Below, piece by piece: positions 6,850 to 16,471 of a DNA stretch of 64,000 bases. The translations under genes were made by a program, and so were the position numbers. Position 1 is the stretch's first letter, and the number at the start of each line of letters is the position of its first letter. The notes beneath the pieces are model-generated. The model saw only the letters and a program-made list of their open reading frames with translations. It was not told where the DNA came from and searched no databases. Location of the stretch: positions 1 to 64,000 of the forward strand of contig JALHRD010000026.1 of NCBI GenBank assembly GCA_022841625.1. Direction: 5' to 3'. Source of the DNA: Xanthobacteraceae bacterium (GTDB taxonomy: Bacteria; Pseudomonadota; Alphaproteobacteria; Rhizobiales; Xanthobacteraceae).

Positions 6850-8181
6850 ATGGCCAAGCATGAGCGGCAGAAACCACTCCTTGCCGGCATTTCGGTGCTG
6901 CACGGCGCCGCGTTCATTGTCGGGATTGTGGTTGGCGTCGGCATCTTCAAGAGCCCGCAACTGGTGGCGCAGAATGTCGCGGACGAAACCACATTCATCG
7001 CACTGTGGCTTGTCGGCGGGCTGATCACCTTTGTCGGCGCGCTGGTTTATGCCGAATTGGCCTCGGCGCATCCATCCGGTGGCGGCGAATATCATTTTCT
7101 GTCGCACGCGCTCGGCCGGCCGATCGGCCTGTTGTTTGCCTGGGCGCGCATCACGGTGATCCAGACCGGCGCCATCGCGGCGGTCGCATTCGCCTATGGC
7201 GACTATGCGCAGCAATTGCTGCCGCTCGGCGCCTGGGGACCGGCGCTGCACGCGGCACTGGCCTTGATCGTTCTCAGCGCCGTGAACCTTGCGGGCGCCA
7301 CCCGCGGCAAGCGGTTCCAGCTGCTGCTCACCGGCACAACCATGACCGCGGTGCTGGCGGTGATCGCCGCCGGCCTGCTGATGACGCCGCACAGTCCCGC
7401 GGTGACAACGCCCGCAACCGGCTCCAGCGCGCTCGGGCTGGCGCTGATCTTCGTGCTGCTCACTTATGGCGGCTGGACCGAAGTGGCTTATCTGTCGGCG
7501 GAGATTACCGATGTAAGGCGCAATATGATCCGCGTTCTGATGATCGCAACCGTAACCATCGTCTTGATATTTCTCTTAATGAACCTCGCCTTCCTCAACA
7601 TTCTTGGGCTCGAAGGTATCCGGCAGAGCAGCGCGGTCGGCGTCAGCGCAATCCGCGCGGTCGTCGGGCCGCAAGGCGCGACCGCGCTGGCGATCCTGGT
7701 CTGCTGCTCGGCGCTCAGCACGCTCAACGGCACAATCTTTACCGGCGCCCGTCTCTACCACGCCGTCGGCAACGATCTGCCGGTGCTCAACAAGCTCGGC
7801 ATCGGCAGTGGCGATACGCCGACCGCCGCCATTATCGCCCAGAGCGCGATTGCCCTTGCACTGGTGGCGTTCGGCGCGCTGACCCGCGACGGCTTCGAAG
7901 CGATGGCGCAATACACCGCGCCGGTGTTCTGGCTGTTTCTGCTGCTGGTCGGCCTGTCCTACTTCATCCTGCGCCGCCGCGCGCCGGCTGAGGCGCAGCG
8001 ATTTCGTGTCCCGCTCTATCCGCTGACACCGGCATTGTTCTGCGTGTCTTGCGGCTATTTGCTGTATTCGAGCCTGGCCTATACCGGACTCGGCGCGATG
8101 GTCGGCGTCGCGGTGTTGCTGATCGGCGTGCCGGTGGTATGGTTGACCATGCCAAAGGCGCGGCCACAGCCAGGATCATGA
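6850..8181 (+). CDS. APC-family amino acid/polyamine permease
   Basis: 443 aa with about 12 hydrophobic segments. The start VLHGAAFIVGIVVGVGIFKSP carries the APC signature of TM1 (unwound Gly-Ile-Phe). GALVYAELASAHPSGGGEY in TM2-3 is also typical. WARITVIQTGAIAAVAFAYG follows. It is an inner-membrane transporter for amino acids or related amines; the substrate cannot be predicted. Its TGA overlaps the ATG of the next small gene (ATGA at 8178-8181), so the two are likely translationally coupled. Confidence 0.88.
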   Translation: MAKHERQKPLLAGISVLHGAAFIVGIVVGVGIFKSPQLVAQNVADETTFIALWLVGGLITFVGALVYAELASAHPSGGGEYHFLSHALGRPIGLLFAWARITVIQTGAIAAVAFAYGDYAQQLLPLGAWGPALHAALALIVLSAVNLAGATRGKRFQLLLTGTTMTAVLAVIAAGLLMTPHSPAVTTPATGSSALGLALIFVLLTYGGWTEVAYLSAEITDVRRNMIRVLMIATVTIVLIFLLMNLAFLNILGLEGIRQSSAVGVSAIRAVVGPQGATALAILVCCSALSTLNGTIFTGARLYHAVGNDLPVLNKLGIGSGDTPTAAIIAQSAIALALVAFGALTRDGFEAMAQYTAPVFWLFLLLVGLSYFILRRRAPAEAQRFRVPLYPLTPALFCVSCGYLLYSSLAYTGLGAMVGVAVLLIGVPVVWLTMPKARPQPGS

Positions 8182-8423
8182 TCGCGATGTTTCGCCCCTT
8201 CGCCGTCGCATTGCTGCTGGCCGCGCTGCCGCTCGGCGCCAACGCCGCCTCCAGCATTCCATCGAGCCAACTACCCGGTCGCGAGCGGGAACGATTTCTC
8301 GAAACGCCGATCGACCGCTTCACCCAGCCGCCCACCAAGCAAGAACCGCTGTGGCAATGGCAATGCGATCCGGCGAAGCCGAGAAATCGCAAGCACAGCC
8401 GCGCCGCCAGCAAGCGGTGTTAA
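8178..8423 (+). CDS. Small exported protein, unknown function
   Basis: 81 aa starting at the ATG that overlaps the permease stop. The signal peptide (FRPFAVALLLAALPLGANA) is followed by a short basic, cysteine-containing mature part (WQWQCDP, KRC at the end). No family was recognised. The ATGA overlap and clean signal peptide argue that it is real. Its 3' end overlaps by 4 bp the convergent membrane-protein gene. Confidence 0.62.
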   Translation: MIAMFRPFAVALLLAALPLGANAASSIPSSQLPGRERERFLETPIDRFTQPPTKQEPLWQWQCDPAKPRNRKHSRAASKRC

Positions 8424-10075
8424 GGCCTGACCGGACAATACGGGAAGCGTTCGACCAGGCTGACATAATGCCCGACCCAAGCACAGGTCGGCTCGGGGCC
8501 GGTGCGGGACAGCCACGCAGCCTTGACCACCTCGAACTGACCGAGCGGAACCGCAATGGCGATGAATAGTGCGCCAATGATAAAAGCGCGGCGGTCAGCC
8601 AACAGGTTCGGCAGATGACCGAACAGCCACGCGGCGGCAATGACGATCACACAATCGGCAAAAATTCCGTATTCGACCTTGGCGCCGCGAAAGGTTGCCA
8701 CCAGATCGAGCCCAAACGCCACCAGCAACAGCAGGGCGACCTGCCCGACCAGCAGGCGTTGGCCGTTGCGCCAGGCCAGCATCAGACCTGCCAGCACGAT
8801 CCATTGCAGAAACATGGTGGCGCGCGACGAGCTATGCAGAACGAATGTCATATGCGCGAACACTTCATAAGCGCCGGCCATGATTTTCCAAAGCAGATGC
8901 GCAATCGAAATGCCGTCACCGGCGCGGAGCACCATATCGGAGGCGCCTGCCCAGGCCAGCATCAGTTCCAGGAAATTGACCACCGCGATCGCGTTCCGCG
9001 GATGGTGCCATAGCATCATCGACAACAGGCCGAGCGCGACGCCGAGCGCGACGGCGAACAGCGTCGCGAGCGTCTCCCAAATCCCCACCCGCCATAGCAT
9101 CGCAAACGCAACGATGGCGGCGGCCACGTAAGCGCCAAGCAGCGCCTGATACAGTCCCGCAACACCGAGCGCGGGTGACGGCAAACTAACCGCTGACGAC
9201 CCGCGCTCGAACAGCGCGGCTGCGATCAGATTCGCGGCCGGAACCGCCGCCAGGACGACCAGCACCGCCAAGATCGTCAGAACCAACGCAGCATATGCCG
9301 GCCGTTGCCACACCAGGCCACGCATTTCGGATCGAACGCCAAACACCATCACCGCCACGGGCCACGCCGCGGCGGCAAACACCGCCTGCACTTTATTGAC
9401 GACGCCAAGCGTGCACAGCATGGCGGCAAGGCCGACCAGCAGAAACCGCCACCATACGGCCGGCGACCGCGCGGCCAACAAAAGCAGCAGAAGCCCAAGT
9501 GTACAGAGCCCGGCCGCCAGCAATTCGGTGCGCAGGACCCGCGCGTGAAACATTGCCCCGGTGGAGAATGCGAGCACCACCACCGCCAATGCCGCAACCC
9601 GCCAATCGGCGATCAAGCGGCGGATCAGAAACGCAAAAGCCGCAATGAAGCCCAGCACCAGCGTGAGCGACAGCAGCCGGCCGGCTCGGACCGCCGCGGT
9701 CCAGACCCGCTCAAAGCCCGCCGCATCCGATGCCGGCGGAATGCCAGACAACGCGATCACATCGAGCGCGCCAAGCCAGCGCAGCAGCCGAAACCACAGG
9801 TCGAGCAGTACGATCGAAAAATATCCCGGATGATCGAAATAACTCTGTGGGCGCCCGTCGTTCAGCAAGAACGCCTGATACACCATCATGTAGTCCATAT
9901 CGGCGCGGCGCCAATACGGATTCCAGTAGCCGGCCAGAAAGAACGACACGACAATCGCGATGAGACAACAAACGACGGTTCCGGTCCAGCCGAACCACAG
10001 CAGGCCGTCGACGCCCCGCTGGACGCGCGCATACCAAGCCGACTTGAGCCGTGCGCCAAGCGCCCTATTCGCCAT
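8420..10075 (-). CDS. Multi-pass membrane protein, GT-C/ArnT-like glycosyltransferase
   Basis: 551 aa with about 11-12 predicted transmembrane helices. The first extracytoplasmic loop holds RRADMDYMMVYQAFLLNDG and SYFDHPGYFS. Acidic residues in this first loop are typical of GT-C (PMT/ArnT) enzymes that use polyprenyl-phosphate sugars. The end (GPEPTCAWVGHYVSLVERFPYC) is a short periplasmic tail. The family call rests on topology and loop position, not a full motif set. No lipid A or O-antigen genes are nearby to suggest an acceptor. Confidence 0.6.
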   Translation of the reverse strand: MANRALGARLKSAWYARVQRGVDGLLWFGWTGTVVCCLIAIVVSFFLAGYWNPYWRRADMDYMMVYQAFLLNDGRPQSYFDHPGYFSIVLLDLWFRLLRWLGALDVIALSGIPPASDAAGFERVWTAAVRAGRLLSLTLVLGFIAAFAFLIRRLIADWRVAALAVVVLAFSTGAMFHARVLRTELLAAGLCTLGLLLLLLAARSPAVWWRFLLVGLAAMLCTLGVVNKVQAVFAAAAWPVAVMVFGVRSEMRGLVWQRPAYAALVLTILAVLVVLAAVPAANLIAAALFERGSSAVSLPSPALGVAGLYQALLGAYVAAAIVAFAMLWRVGIWETLATLFAVALGVALGLLSMMLWHHPRNAIAVVNFLELMLAWAGASDMVLRAGDGISIAHLLWKIMAGAYEVFAHMTFVLHSSSRATMFLQWIVLAGLMLAWRNGQRLLVGQVALLLLVAFGLDLVATFRGAKVEYGIFADCVIVIAAAWLFGHLPNLLADRRAFIIGALFIAIAVPLGQFEVVKAAWLSRTGPEPTCAWVGHYVSLVERFPYCPVRP

Positions 10076-10110
10076 GATGTTTCCTGCGCCGGCGGCGCCA
10101 CTGAACAGGA

Positions 10111-10704
10111 TCAGGCCTCGGCGCGCGCCGCCCGCCGGGCGAGTTTCTGCGGCGACCAGACCGGCTCCAAATTAAACAGGCGCTGCGCATTGCCGCCCAG
10201 GATGTTGCGCTTGGCCTGCTCATTGAGGAACGGTAGATCGTAGATCGTCGACGGCAGGTCCATGTCCCAGTGCGGGAAATCCGAGGCGTAGAGCAATTGC
10301 GTCTCGGCATGGATCAGCTTGAAGGTCAGTTCCAGCGAATCGCGATTGTCCACCATCTCCATCGGCTGCGACGAATAGTACATTTCGCGCATGTATTCAC
10401 TCGGCTTGCGCTTGAGCATCGGCACCTCCGACGAACGCATCATGTATTCGTTGTCGAGCCGCTGCATCAGGAACGGCACCCAGGCCAGCCCGGACTCGAT
10501 CCAGATGGTCTTGAGCTTGGGGAAGCGCTCCGGCATCGCGTTGATGATCCAATTGGTCAGATACACCATGTTGTGCCAGCAGAAGCCAAGCGCATGCACG
10601 CCAAAGAACTTGTTAAACAGCCGCAGCCCGGGCTCCGCAATCGCCACCGCATTGCGCAACTTCGACGTATCGATCCCGATGAAAGCTTCGCTATAGTGCC
10701 CCAT
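10111..10704 (-). CDS. Amidohydrolase_2 family, C-terminal half only
   Basis: 197 aa, while family members are usually about 300-390 aa. The segments FGVHALGFCWHNMVYLTNWI, FPKLKTIWIESGLAWVPFLM and LLYASDFPHWD are the second half of the PF04909 metal-dependent hydrolase barrel, including the final metal-binding Asp in SDFPH. The N-terminal HxH pair and the middle His are missing. The bases upstream do not encode them in any frame I can see. Yet AAGGAGGG stands 7-8 nt before the ATG, an excellent ribosome site, so the short form may be translated. It is either a truncated remnant or a repurposed half-barrel. Confidence 0.68.
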   Translation of the reverse strand: MGHYSEAFIGIDTSKLRNAVAIAEPGLRLFNKFFGVHALGFCWHNMVYLTNWIINAMPERFPKLKTIWIESGLAWVPFLMQRLDNEYMMRSSEVPMLKRKPSEYMREMYYSSQPMEMVDNRDSLELTFKLIHAETQLLYASDFPHWDMDLPSTIYDLPFLNEQAKRNILGGNAQRLFNLEPVWSPQKLARRAARAEA

Positions 10705-10937
10705 GACTCGCCCTCCTTGTGTGAGGCTCTACCCGGCCTATCCGGGCAACCCTCGAATGCACATCGAGGGTGAGTCGCCTCATACGAGGAAGGACATACG
10801 GTCTAGCACACTGGTTTACTTCAAGAAATCATGGCTTCGGGCCCGCTCGCCGGTTGAGCCGCGGCCATGGCTGCAATAGCGTTGGGCGCGCTACAACCTG
10901 TTTCGCTGCGCCAAGGTGTTTCATAACCGGAGCTGAC

Positions 10938-11933
10938 ATGGTTCCAATCCACGCCGGCGGGCGCGCCCGCGCCATCGTGGCGCTGCTCTGCGGCATTGCG
11001 GCCACCATCGCGATGCTCCCCGCGGCGTCGGGCGAGACCACGAAATTCCCCAATCGGCCGATCCAGCTGATTGTGCCCTACGCTGCCGGCGGCGCGACCG
11101 ACGCGGTAGCGCGATTGCTGCAGCAGGGCATGGAAAAGCGGCTGGGACAGCCAATCCTGGTAGTCAACCGGCCGGGCGCCTCAACCACGCTCGGCACCCA
11201 GCAGGTCGCGCGCGCGGCGCCCGATGGCCACACCCTCGTCATGGTGAGTGTCCCGCATGTCGCCAATTACACGCTGCTGAAAGAAATGCCCTATGCGCAG
11301 AGCGATTTCATTCCGATCACGCCAGTAACAAACACACCGAACGTCCTGGTGGTAAATCCCGCATTGCCGGTCAGATCGGTGGCCGACCTGATCGCCTATA
11401 TCAAAACGCGGCCTGGCGAAGTCAATTACGGTACGTTCGGGATCGGCACATCCGCCCACCTCGCCGCTTTGCTGTTCGAAGCCAAGATCGGAACCAAAAT
11501 TCAAGCCGTCCACTATCGTGGCGGCGCGCCGGCCGCGGTCGGATTCATGACCGGCGAAGTGCAGATGGCGTTCGGCACACCGCTATCGGTCGCCGGCGGG
11601 ATCGAGGGCGGCAAACTGCGCCCGATTGCCGTTACAGCCGACAAGCGGATCAATATCTGTCCCGACCTAGCGACGGTTCGCGAACAGGGGCTCGACTATA
11701 TTAATGGCGCCTGGTTCGGGGTACTCGCCCCCGCCCGCACGCCCGCACCGATCGTTCGCCAGCTTCTGGACGCCGTCACGGCCACAATGCAGGATCCCGC
11801 GGTGCAAAAAACCGTCGCCGATTCCGGAACCGAGGCGTTCCTCAGCGCGCTTGAAGCATTCGCACAGTTCATCGCCGAAGAAACCAAGATGTGGGCCGGG
11901 GTGCTCAAGGGAATGCCAGTCGATCCGCAATAG
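10938..11933 (+). CDS. Bug/TctC-family tripartite tricarboxylate transporter receptor (1)
   Basis: 331 aa from the ATG at 10938, which has CGGAGC upstream. The signal peptide (RAIVALLCGIAATIAMLPAASG) is followed by FPNRPIQLIVPYAAGGATDAVARLL, the Bug-family ligand-loop signature. GTQQVARAAPDGHTLV, HLAALLFEAKIG, VHYRGGAPA and the WFGVLAPARTPAPIV region continue the family pattern. It binds small carboxylates or similar ligands in the periplasm. No TctA/TctB membrane genes are nearby, as is common for Bug proteins. Confidence 0.9.
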   Translation: MVPIHAGGRARAIVALLCGIAATIAMLPAASGETTKFPNRPIQLIVPYAAGGATDAVARLLQQGMEKRLGQPILVVNRPGASTTLGTQQVARAAPDGHTLVMVSVPHVANYTLLKEMPYAQSDFIPITPVTNTPNVLVVNPALPVRSVADLIAYIKTRPGEVNYGTFGIGTSAHLAALLFEAKIGTKIQAVHYRGGAPAAVGFMTGEVQMAFGTPLSVAGGIEGGKLRPIAVTADKRINICPDLATVREQGLDYINGAWFGVLAPARTPAPIVRQLLDAVTATMQDPAVQKTVADSGTEAFLSALEAFAQFIAEETKMWAGVLKGMPVDPQ

Positions 11934-11948
11934 CGCGGCCCGAATGGC

Positions 11949-12374
11949 TCATTCCAACCGCTTGGCCATATCGCCGATCAGGGCGGCAAGCTCCGGCTCA
12001 TCCACCGCCGCCGCGGCGTCGGCCTGCGCAAACCACTGGGTGCGCCGTTCCTTATGCTCGGGCCACGTCCGGCGCTGCCGTTCAACCGCGAGCGCAAACA
12101 CCTCCACCACGCAACGCACCAACGAACCGTCGTCACGGCGCTTGTCATAGTGATAGCGCCCGATCGCATGAGCGCTCACCTGTCCGACCAAGCCGGCTTC
12201 TTCATGCGCTTCGCGCGCCGCCGAATGCGGCGCCGACAAGCCGTCCATCGGCCAGCCCTTGGGGATGACCCAGCGCCCGGTGTCGCGCGAGGTAATCAGC
12301 ATGACTTCGATCGCCGCGTCCGCCCGTCGCCGATAGGGCAATGCGGCATATTGCAGGCTCGGCGCCTCGCTCAC
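11949..12374 (-). CDS. Nudix hydrolase
   Basis: 141 aa if translation starts at the GTG at 12374, which overlaps the PiT stop as GTGA. The ORF can be read back to an ATG at 12443 inside the PiT gene, but the fold begins at YAALPYRRRADAAIEVMLIT. The Nudix box reads G-x-P-M...AAREAHEEAGLVG. The REAHEEAG core is intact, and the first Glu of the classical box is replaced, as in relatives of the KGWP-type diphosphohydrolase group. A role in clearing diphosphorylated nucleotides or inositol phosphates is inferred, and the phosphate-operon position fits loosely. Confidence 0.85.
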   Translation of the reverse strand: MSEAPSLQYAALPYRRRADAAIEVMLITSRDTGRWVIPKGWPMDGLSAPHSAAREAHEEAGLVGQVSAHAIGRYHYDKRRDDGSLVRCVVEVFALAVERQRRTWPEHKERRTQWFAQADAAAAVDEPELAALIGDMAKRLE

Positions 12375-13378
12375 GGCATCAACCCCGACAACCAATAGAC
12401 GATCGCGGCAATCAATCCCGATGCCGGTATGGTAACGATCCACGCATACAGAATGCCGGTCGCGATGTTCCAGCGTACCGCCGACACCTTGCGGGCCGCC
12501 CCGACACCGACAATCGAGCCGGTGATGGTATGGGTGGTCGACACCGGAACTCCCAAATAGGTCGCGCCGAACAAAGTGATGGCGCCGCCAGTCTCAGCGC
12601 AGAATCCCTGCATGGGGGTGAGCCGCGTGATTTTCGAACCCATGGTCTTGACGATCCGCCAGCCGCCGAACAGCGTGCCGAGCCCCATCATCGCCTGACA
12701 GATGATGACGACCCAGAACGGCACATAGAATTGGCTGCCGAGATAGCCTTGCGAAAACAACAGCACCGCGATGATGCCCATGGTCTTCTGGGCATCGTTG
12801 CCGCCATGGCCGAGCGAGTAAAGCGACGCCGAAACGAATTGCAGGCGGCGGAAGGTGCCGTCAACGGCGCGCGGACTGATCCGCACGCAAAGCCACGACA
12901 CGATCAGGATCAGGATCAAGGCCAGGAAGAATCCAGTCAGCGGCGAAACCACAATGCCCGATCCGGCCTTGATAACCCCCTTCCACACAATCGCAACGCC
13001 GCCGGCCTTGGCAATGCCGGCGCCGAGCAAGCCGCCGATCAGCGCGTGCGAACTCGATGACGGAATGCCACCCCACCAGGTAATCAGGTTCCAGGCGATC
13101 GCGCCCATCAACGCGCCGAAAATCACGCGCGCATCGACGACATCGGACGCAACGATACCGACGCCCACGGTCTCCGCCACATGCAGGCCGAAGAACAGAA
13201 ATGCGATGAAGTTGAAGAACGCCGCCCACGCCACCGCGTAGCTCGCTTTCAAGACCCGCGTCGACACGATGGTCGCAATCGAATTTGCGGCATCGTGCAG
13301 ACCGTTGAGGAAATCAAACGCCAGCGCGACAATAATAAGCCCAATCAAAAACGGCAGGCTGAGAACGACTGCATCCAC
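12371..13378 (-). CDS. pit: PiT-family inorganic phosphate transporter
   Basis: 335 aa with many transmembrane segments. DFLNGLHDAANSIATIVSTR near the N-terminus and GGNDAQKTMGIIAV in the second half are the two duplicated PiT signatures. GVPVSTTHTITGSIVGVG is also typical. It imports phosphate or metal phosphate with protons. It follows the DUF47 gene by 14 bp and is followed by the Nudix gene with a 4-bp overlap, so it is the middle gene of a three-gene operon. Confidence 0.95.
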   Translation of the reverse strand: MDAVVLSLPFLIGLIIVALAFDFLNGLHDAANSIATIVSTRVLKASYAVAWAAFFNFIAFLFFGLHVAETVGVGIVASDVVDARVIFGALMGAIAWNLITWWGGIPSSSSHALIGGLLGAGIAKAGGVAIVWKGVIKAGSGIVVSPLTGFFLALILILIVSWLCVRISPRAVDGTFRRLQFVSASLYSLGHGGNDAQKTMGIIAVLLFSQGYLGSQFYVPFWVVIICQAMMGLGTLFGGWRIVKTMGSKITRLTPMQGFCAETGGAITLFGATYLGVPVSTTHTITGSIVGVGAARKVSAVRWNIATGILYAWIVTIPASGLIAAIVYWLSGLMP

Positions 13379-13392
13379 CTGGGGGCACTCCG

Positions 13393-14043
13393 TCAGAGTT
13401 GATCGACAACGAGTGCATTGATCTCGTTCGAGACGTCCTCAAGGCGGTCGACCACCGATTCCAGATGGTCGTAGAGTTCGGTGCCGATCACAAAGTTCAT
13501 CACTCCATCCGCTGCGCCGCGGTTGGCGAGAAACAGCGCCTTGCGCCCCTGGTCATGCAGATGATCGGCCTGATCCTCGATGCGGATGATCTCCTCGGTG
13601 AGCGCGACCAAGCGCGTGACATTCTTGCCGATCGCCGCCAGCAGCGGGATCGCTTCAGCCATCAGCTTCGATCCCTGCAAAATTTTGTCGCCTATCTGCT
13701 GCATCTGCGGCTCGAATTGCCGGACCTCAAACAGCATGATGGTCTTGGCGGTCTTGTTCATCTGGTCGATGGCGTCGTCCATCGAGGTGACCAGATCCTG
13801 GATATCGGTGCGGTCGAACGGCGTAATGAAGGTGCGGCGCACCGCGGTCAGAACCTGCCGCGTGATCTCGTCGGCCTCGGTTTCCCGCTCGGATATGATC
13901 CGACAGTAGCGCGCGACGTCGTCGCCGCCTTTCAAAACGCCGCACAGCGCCTCGGCCCCGGCCACAACAATGGTGGCGTGCTGGGCAAACATCGTAAAAA
14001 ACCGCTCCTCCTTGGGCATAATTGCCTTGAACCAGCCGAGCAT
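13393..14043 (-). CDS. DUF47 family PhoU-like Pit accessory protein
   Basis: 216 aa, all-helical. It starts MLGWFKAIMPKEERFFTMF and contains SERETEADEITRQVL and VTSMDDAIDQMNKTAKTI, with the acidic repeats characteristic of DUF47 (TIGR00153). Such proteins are encoded next to PiT transporters and are thought to regulate them, as PhoU does for Pst. It is the first gene of the phosphate operon, and a stretch of about 185 bp separates it from the small exported protein downstream on the map. Confidence 0.93.
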   Translation of the reverse strand: MLGWFKAIMPKEERFFTMFAQHATIVVAGAEALCGVLKGGDDVARYCRIISERETEADEITRQVLTAVRRTFITPFDRTDIQDLVTSMDDAIDQMNKTAKTIMLFEVRQFEPQMQQIGDKILQGSKLMAEAIPLLAAIGKNVTRLVALTEEIIRIEDQADHLHDQGRKALFLANRGAADGVMNFVIGTELYDHLESVVDRLEDVSNEINALVVDQL

Positions 14044-14169
14044 GCGCGCCTCACGATGTTGGGGAATCGGTCAGCGCGCGAGTGTAGGGCCCGCGCGCCG
14101 CCGGCTCAAACCTGCATGTTGATCACTTTTCGGGGCGGGAAAAGGCCGGCCGGGCGCCGTGTACCCTTC

Positions 14170-14201
14170 AAAAAAACAAGAGGACGCCACCGCGCCCTCT
14201 T
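14170..14201 (-). terminator. Rho-independent terminator
   Basis: Read on the minus strand: AAGAGG, a GC-rich inner stem and loop, CCTCTT, then G and a run of T. It lies 28 bp beyond the stop of the small exported-protein gene. Confidence 0.8.
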
Positions 14202-14228
14202 ATCCGTGTCGTTCTTGTACCGCCTCGT

Positions 14229-14399
14229 TCAGCCACGCACGGCGGTGACCGCGGCGTTCGGAACACGGGGGCCCTCCCACCAGGAAGCGACCTGGTAAGG
14301 TCCATCACCTTGAACGTAACGCGGTCCGGCCTGGGCGGCGGTGAGCATGGCGAATACGGCAAGGGCGCTGGCCAATGACGTAATGGTGATTTTGGACAT
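14229..14399 (-). CDS. Small exported peptide, unknown function
   Basis: 56 aa. The signal peptide (MSKITITSLASALAVFAMLTAAQA) leaves a mature part of about 32 residues, GPRYVQGDGPYQVASWWEGP and a short tail. AGGGAGATTTCA precedes the ATG and a clear terminator follows, so this is a complete monocistronic unit. No family was recognised. The aromatic, glycine-rich mature part could be a processed periplasmic peptide. It lies just after thrS on the same strand. Confidence 0.72.
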   Translation of the reverse strand: MSKITITSLASALAVFAMLTAAQAGPRYVQGDGPYQVASWWEGPRVPNAAVTAVRG

Positions 14400-14539
14400 T
14401 GAAATCTCCCTGGTGCTTGCGAGCGCGGCCCCATGCCTTGCCCGCGCGCGATCCATCTGACGGACCGCGCGCAAGGTTTTCACCGGCGCCGACCGATTAC
14501 ATCTTGGTAAGGTAAGCGCGCGCGGCGCTGGCGGGCCAA

Positions 14540-16471
14540 TTACGCGCGCCGCATGTCCGGCGGGATCGCTTCCTCGGCCAGCATTTTGAGCGCCGCATCG
14601 AGCGGCATCACTTGCTGACCCTCTTTGCCGAGCCGTCGGATCGAGACCGTGCGTTCGGTCGCCTCCTTGCGGCCGAGCACCAGCATCGCCGGAACCTTGG
14701 CGAGCGAATGCTCGCGCACTTTGTAATTGATCTTCTCGTTGCGCAGATCGGCCTCGACCCGCAGGCCGGTGCGGCCGGCCGCCAGCATCGCCTCGCGCGC
14801 GAAATCGTCGGCATCCGAGGTGATGGTCGCCACCACCGCCTGCACCGGCGACAGCCACAGCGGCAAATGTCCGGCATAATGCTCGATCATCACACCGATG
14901 AAACGCTCCAGCGAGCCGAACATCGCGCGGTGCAGCATCACCGGCACCACTTTGTTGGAATGTTCGTCGATGTAGAACGCGCCCAGCCGGCCTGGCAGAT
15001 TGAGATCGACCTGCACGGTACCGCATTGCCAGTCGCGGCCAATGGCGTCGCGCAGCACATATTCGAGCTTCGGCCCGTAGAAGGCGCCCTCGCCTTTATT
15101 CAGGGTCCACGGCCGCTTGCTCTTTTCGAGCGCCGCCATCAACGCGGCCTCCGCCTTGTCCCAGACCGCGTCGTCACCGATCCGCTTGTCGGGACGGTCG
15201 GAGAACTTGATGCGCACGTTGGAGAAGCCGAAATCCTCGTAGATCGACAGAATGAGATCATTGATCTTCAGCGCCTCTTCGGCGATCTGCGCCTCGGTAA
15301 TGAACACATGCGCGTCATCCTGGGTAAAGGCGCGCACCCGCATCAAGCCATGCAGGGCGCCGGACGGCTCGAAGCGATGGACCTTGCCAAATTCTGCGAT
15401 CTTCAGCGGTAGCTCGCGATACGATTTAAGCCCGTTCTTGAAAATCTGGACGTGGCCCGGGCAATTCATCGGCTTGATGGCATAGACCCGCTCGTCGTCG
15501 GCGCGATGCTCGGTCAGGAACATCATGTCGCGATAGGCTTGCATATGGCCGGTGGTGACCCACAGGCTCGAATCCATCAGCTGCGGCGAGTTCACCTCGG
15601 CGTAACCTGCTTCAACCTGACGGCGGCGGATATATTGCTCAAGCAGCTGGAACAGCGTCCAGCCTTTGGCGTGCCAAAATACCGAGCCCGGCGCCTCCTC
15701 CTGGAAATGGAACAGGTCCATTTCGCGCCCGAGCTTGCGGTGGTCGCGCTTCTCGGCCTCCTCAAGGTTTTTGAGATATTGGTCGAGATCCTCCTGCTTG
15801 GCGAACGCCGTGCCGTAGATGCGCGACAGCATTTCGCGATTGGAATCGCCGCGCCAATAGGCGCCCGCCACCTTCATCAGCCTGAAAGCATTGCCGACCT
15901 TGCCGGTCGAGGTCATGTGCGGACCGCGACAGAGATCAAACCAATCGCCCTGCTTGTAGATATTGATGCTTTGATCGGCGGGGATCGCATCAACCAGTTC
16001 GACCTTGAACAGCTCGCCTTTATCGCGGAACACGCGCTTGGCTTCGTCACGCGACCACACCTCACGCGTAAACGGCTTATCGCGCGCGATAATCTCGCGC
16101 ATTTTCTTTTCGATCACCGGGAGGTCGTCGGGCGTGAACGGCTCGTTGCGGAAGAAATCGTAATAGAAGCCGTTCTCGATCACCGGACCGATGGTCACTT
16201 GAGTGCCGGGCCACAAAGCCTGCACCGCCTCCGCGAGCACATGGGCGCAATCGTGCCGGATCAATTCAAGCGCGCGCGGATCTTCACGCGATAGGAATTC
16301 GATCTTGCCGTCGGCGACGATCGCTTCCGATAAATCGCGCACCGCGCCGTCAATCGCCATCGCCACCGTCCGCTTGGCGAGCGAGGGGGAAATCCCCTTG
16401 GCGATGTCAAATCCGGAAATGCCGTCTTGATAATCCCGACGCGCACCGTCGGGGAAGGTCAATGCGACCAT
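14540..16471 (-). CDS. thrS: Threonyl-tRNA synthetase
   Basis: 643 aa, full length. It has an N-terminal TGS domain ([20 protein letters not shown]), the SAD editing domain ([20 protein letters not shown], with the HxxxH metal site) and a class II catalytic core. [16 protein letters not shown] contains the zinc-binding Cys; [20 protein letters not shown] and [19 protein letters not shown] supply motifs 2 and 3. A C-terminal anticodon-binding domain follows. It charges tRNA-Thr and edits Ser-tRNA-Thr. No leader attenuator was recognised upstream. Confidence 0.98.
   Translation of the reverse strand: MVALTFPDGARRDYQDGISGFDIAKGISPSLAKRTVAMAIDGAVRDLSEAIVADGKIEFLSREDPRALELIRHDCAHVLAEAVQALWPGTQVTIGPVIENGFYYDFFRNEPFTPDDLPVIEKKMREIIARDKPFTREVWSRDEAKRVFRDKGELFKVELVDAIPADQSINIYKQGDWFDLCRGPHMTSTGKVGNAFRLMKVAGAYWRGDSNREMLSRIYGTAFAKQEDLDQYLKNLEEAEKRDHRKLGREMDLFHFQEEAPGSVFWHAKGWTLFQLLEQYIRRRQVEAGYAEVNSPQLMDSSLWVTTGHMQAYRDMMFLTEHRADDERVYAIKPMNCPGHVQIFKNGLKSYRELPLKIAEFGKVHRFEPSGALHGLMRVRAFTQDDAHVFITEAQIAEEALKINDLILSIYEDFGFSNVRIKFSDRPDKRIGDDAVWDKAEAALMAALEKSKRPWTLNKGEGAFYGPKLEYVLRDAIGRDWQCGTVQVDLNLPGRLGAFYIDEHSNKVVPVMLHRAMFGSLERFIGVMIEHYAGHLPLWLSPVQAVVATITSDADDFAREAMLAAGRTGLRVEADLRNEKINYKVREHSLAKVPAMLVLGRKEATERTVSIRRLGKEGQQVMPLDAALKMLAEEAIPPDMRRA

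Noticed and set aside
10076-10110. Possible terminator between the membrane-protein gene and the amidohydrolase fragment
   Set aside because: No stem with a T tract is present in this short gap.
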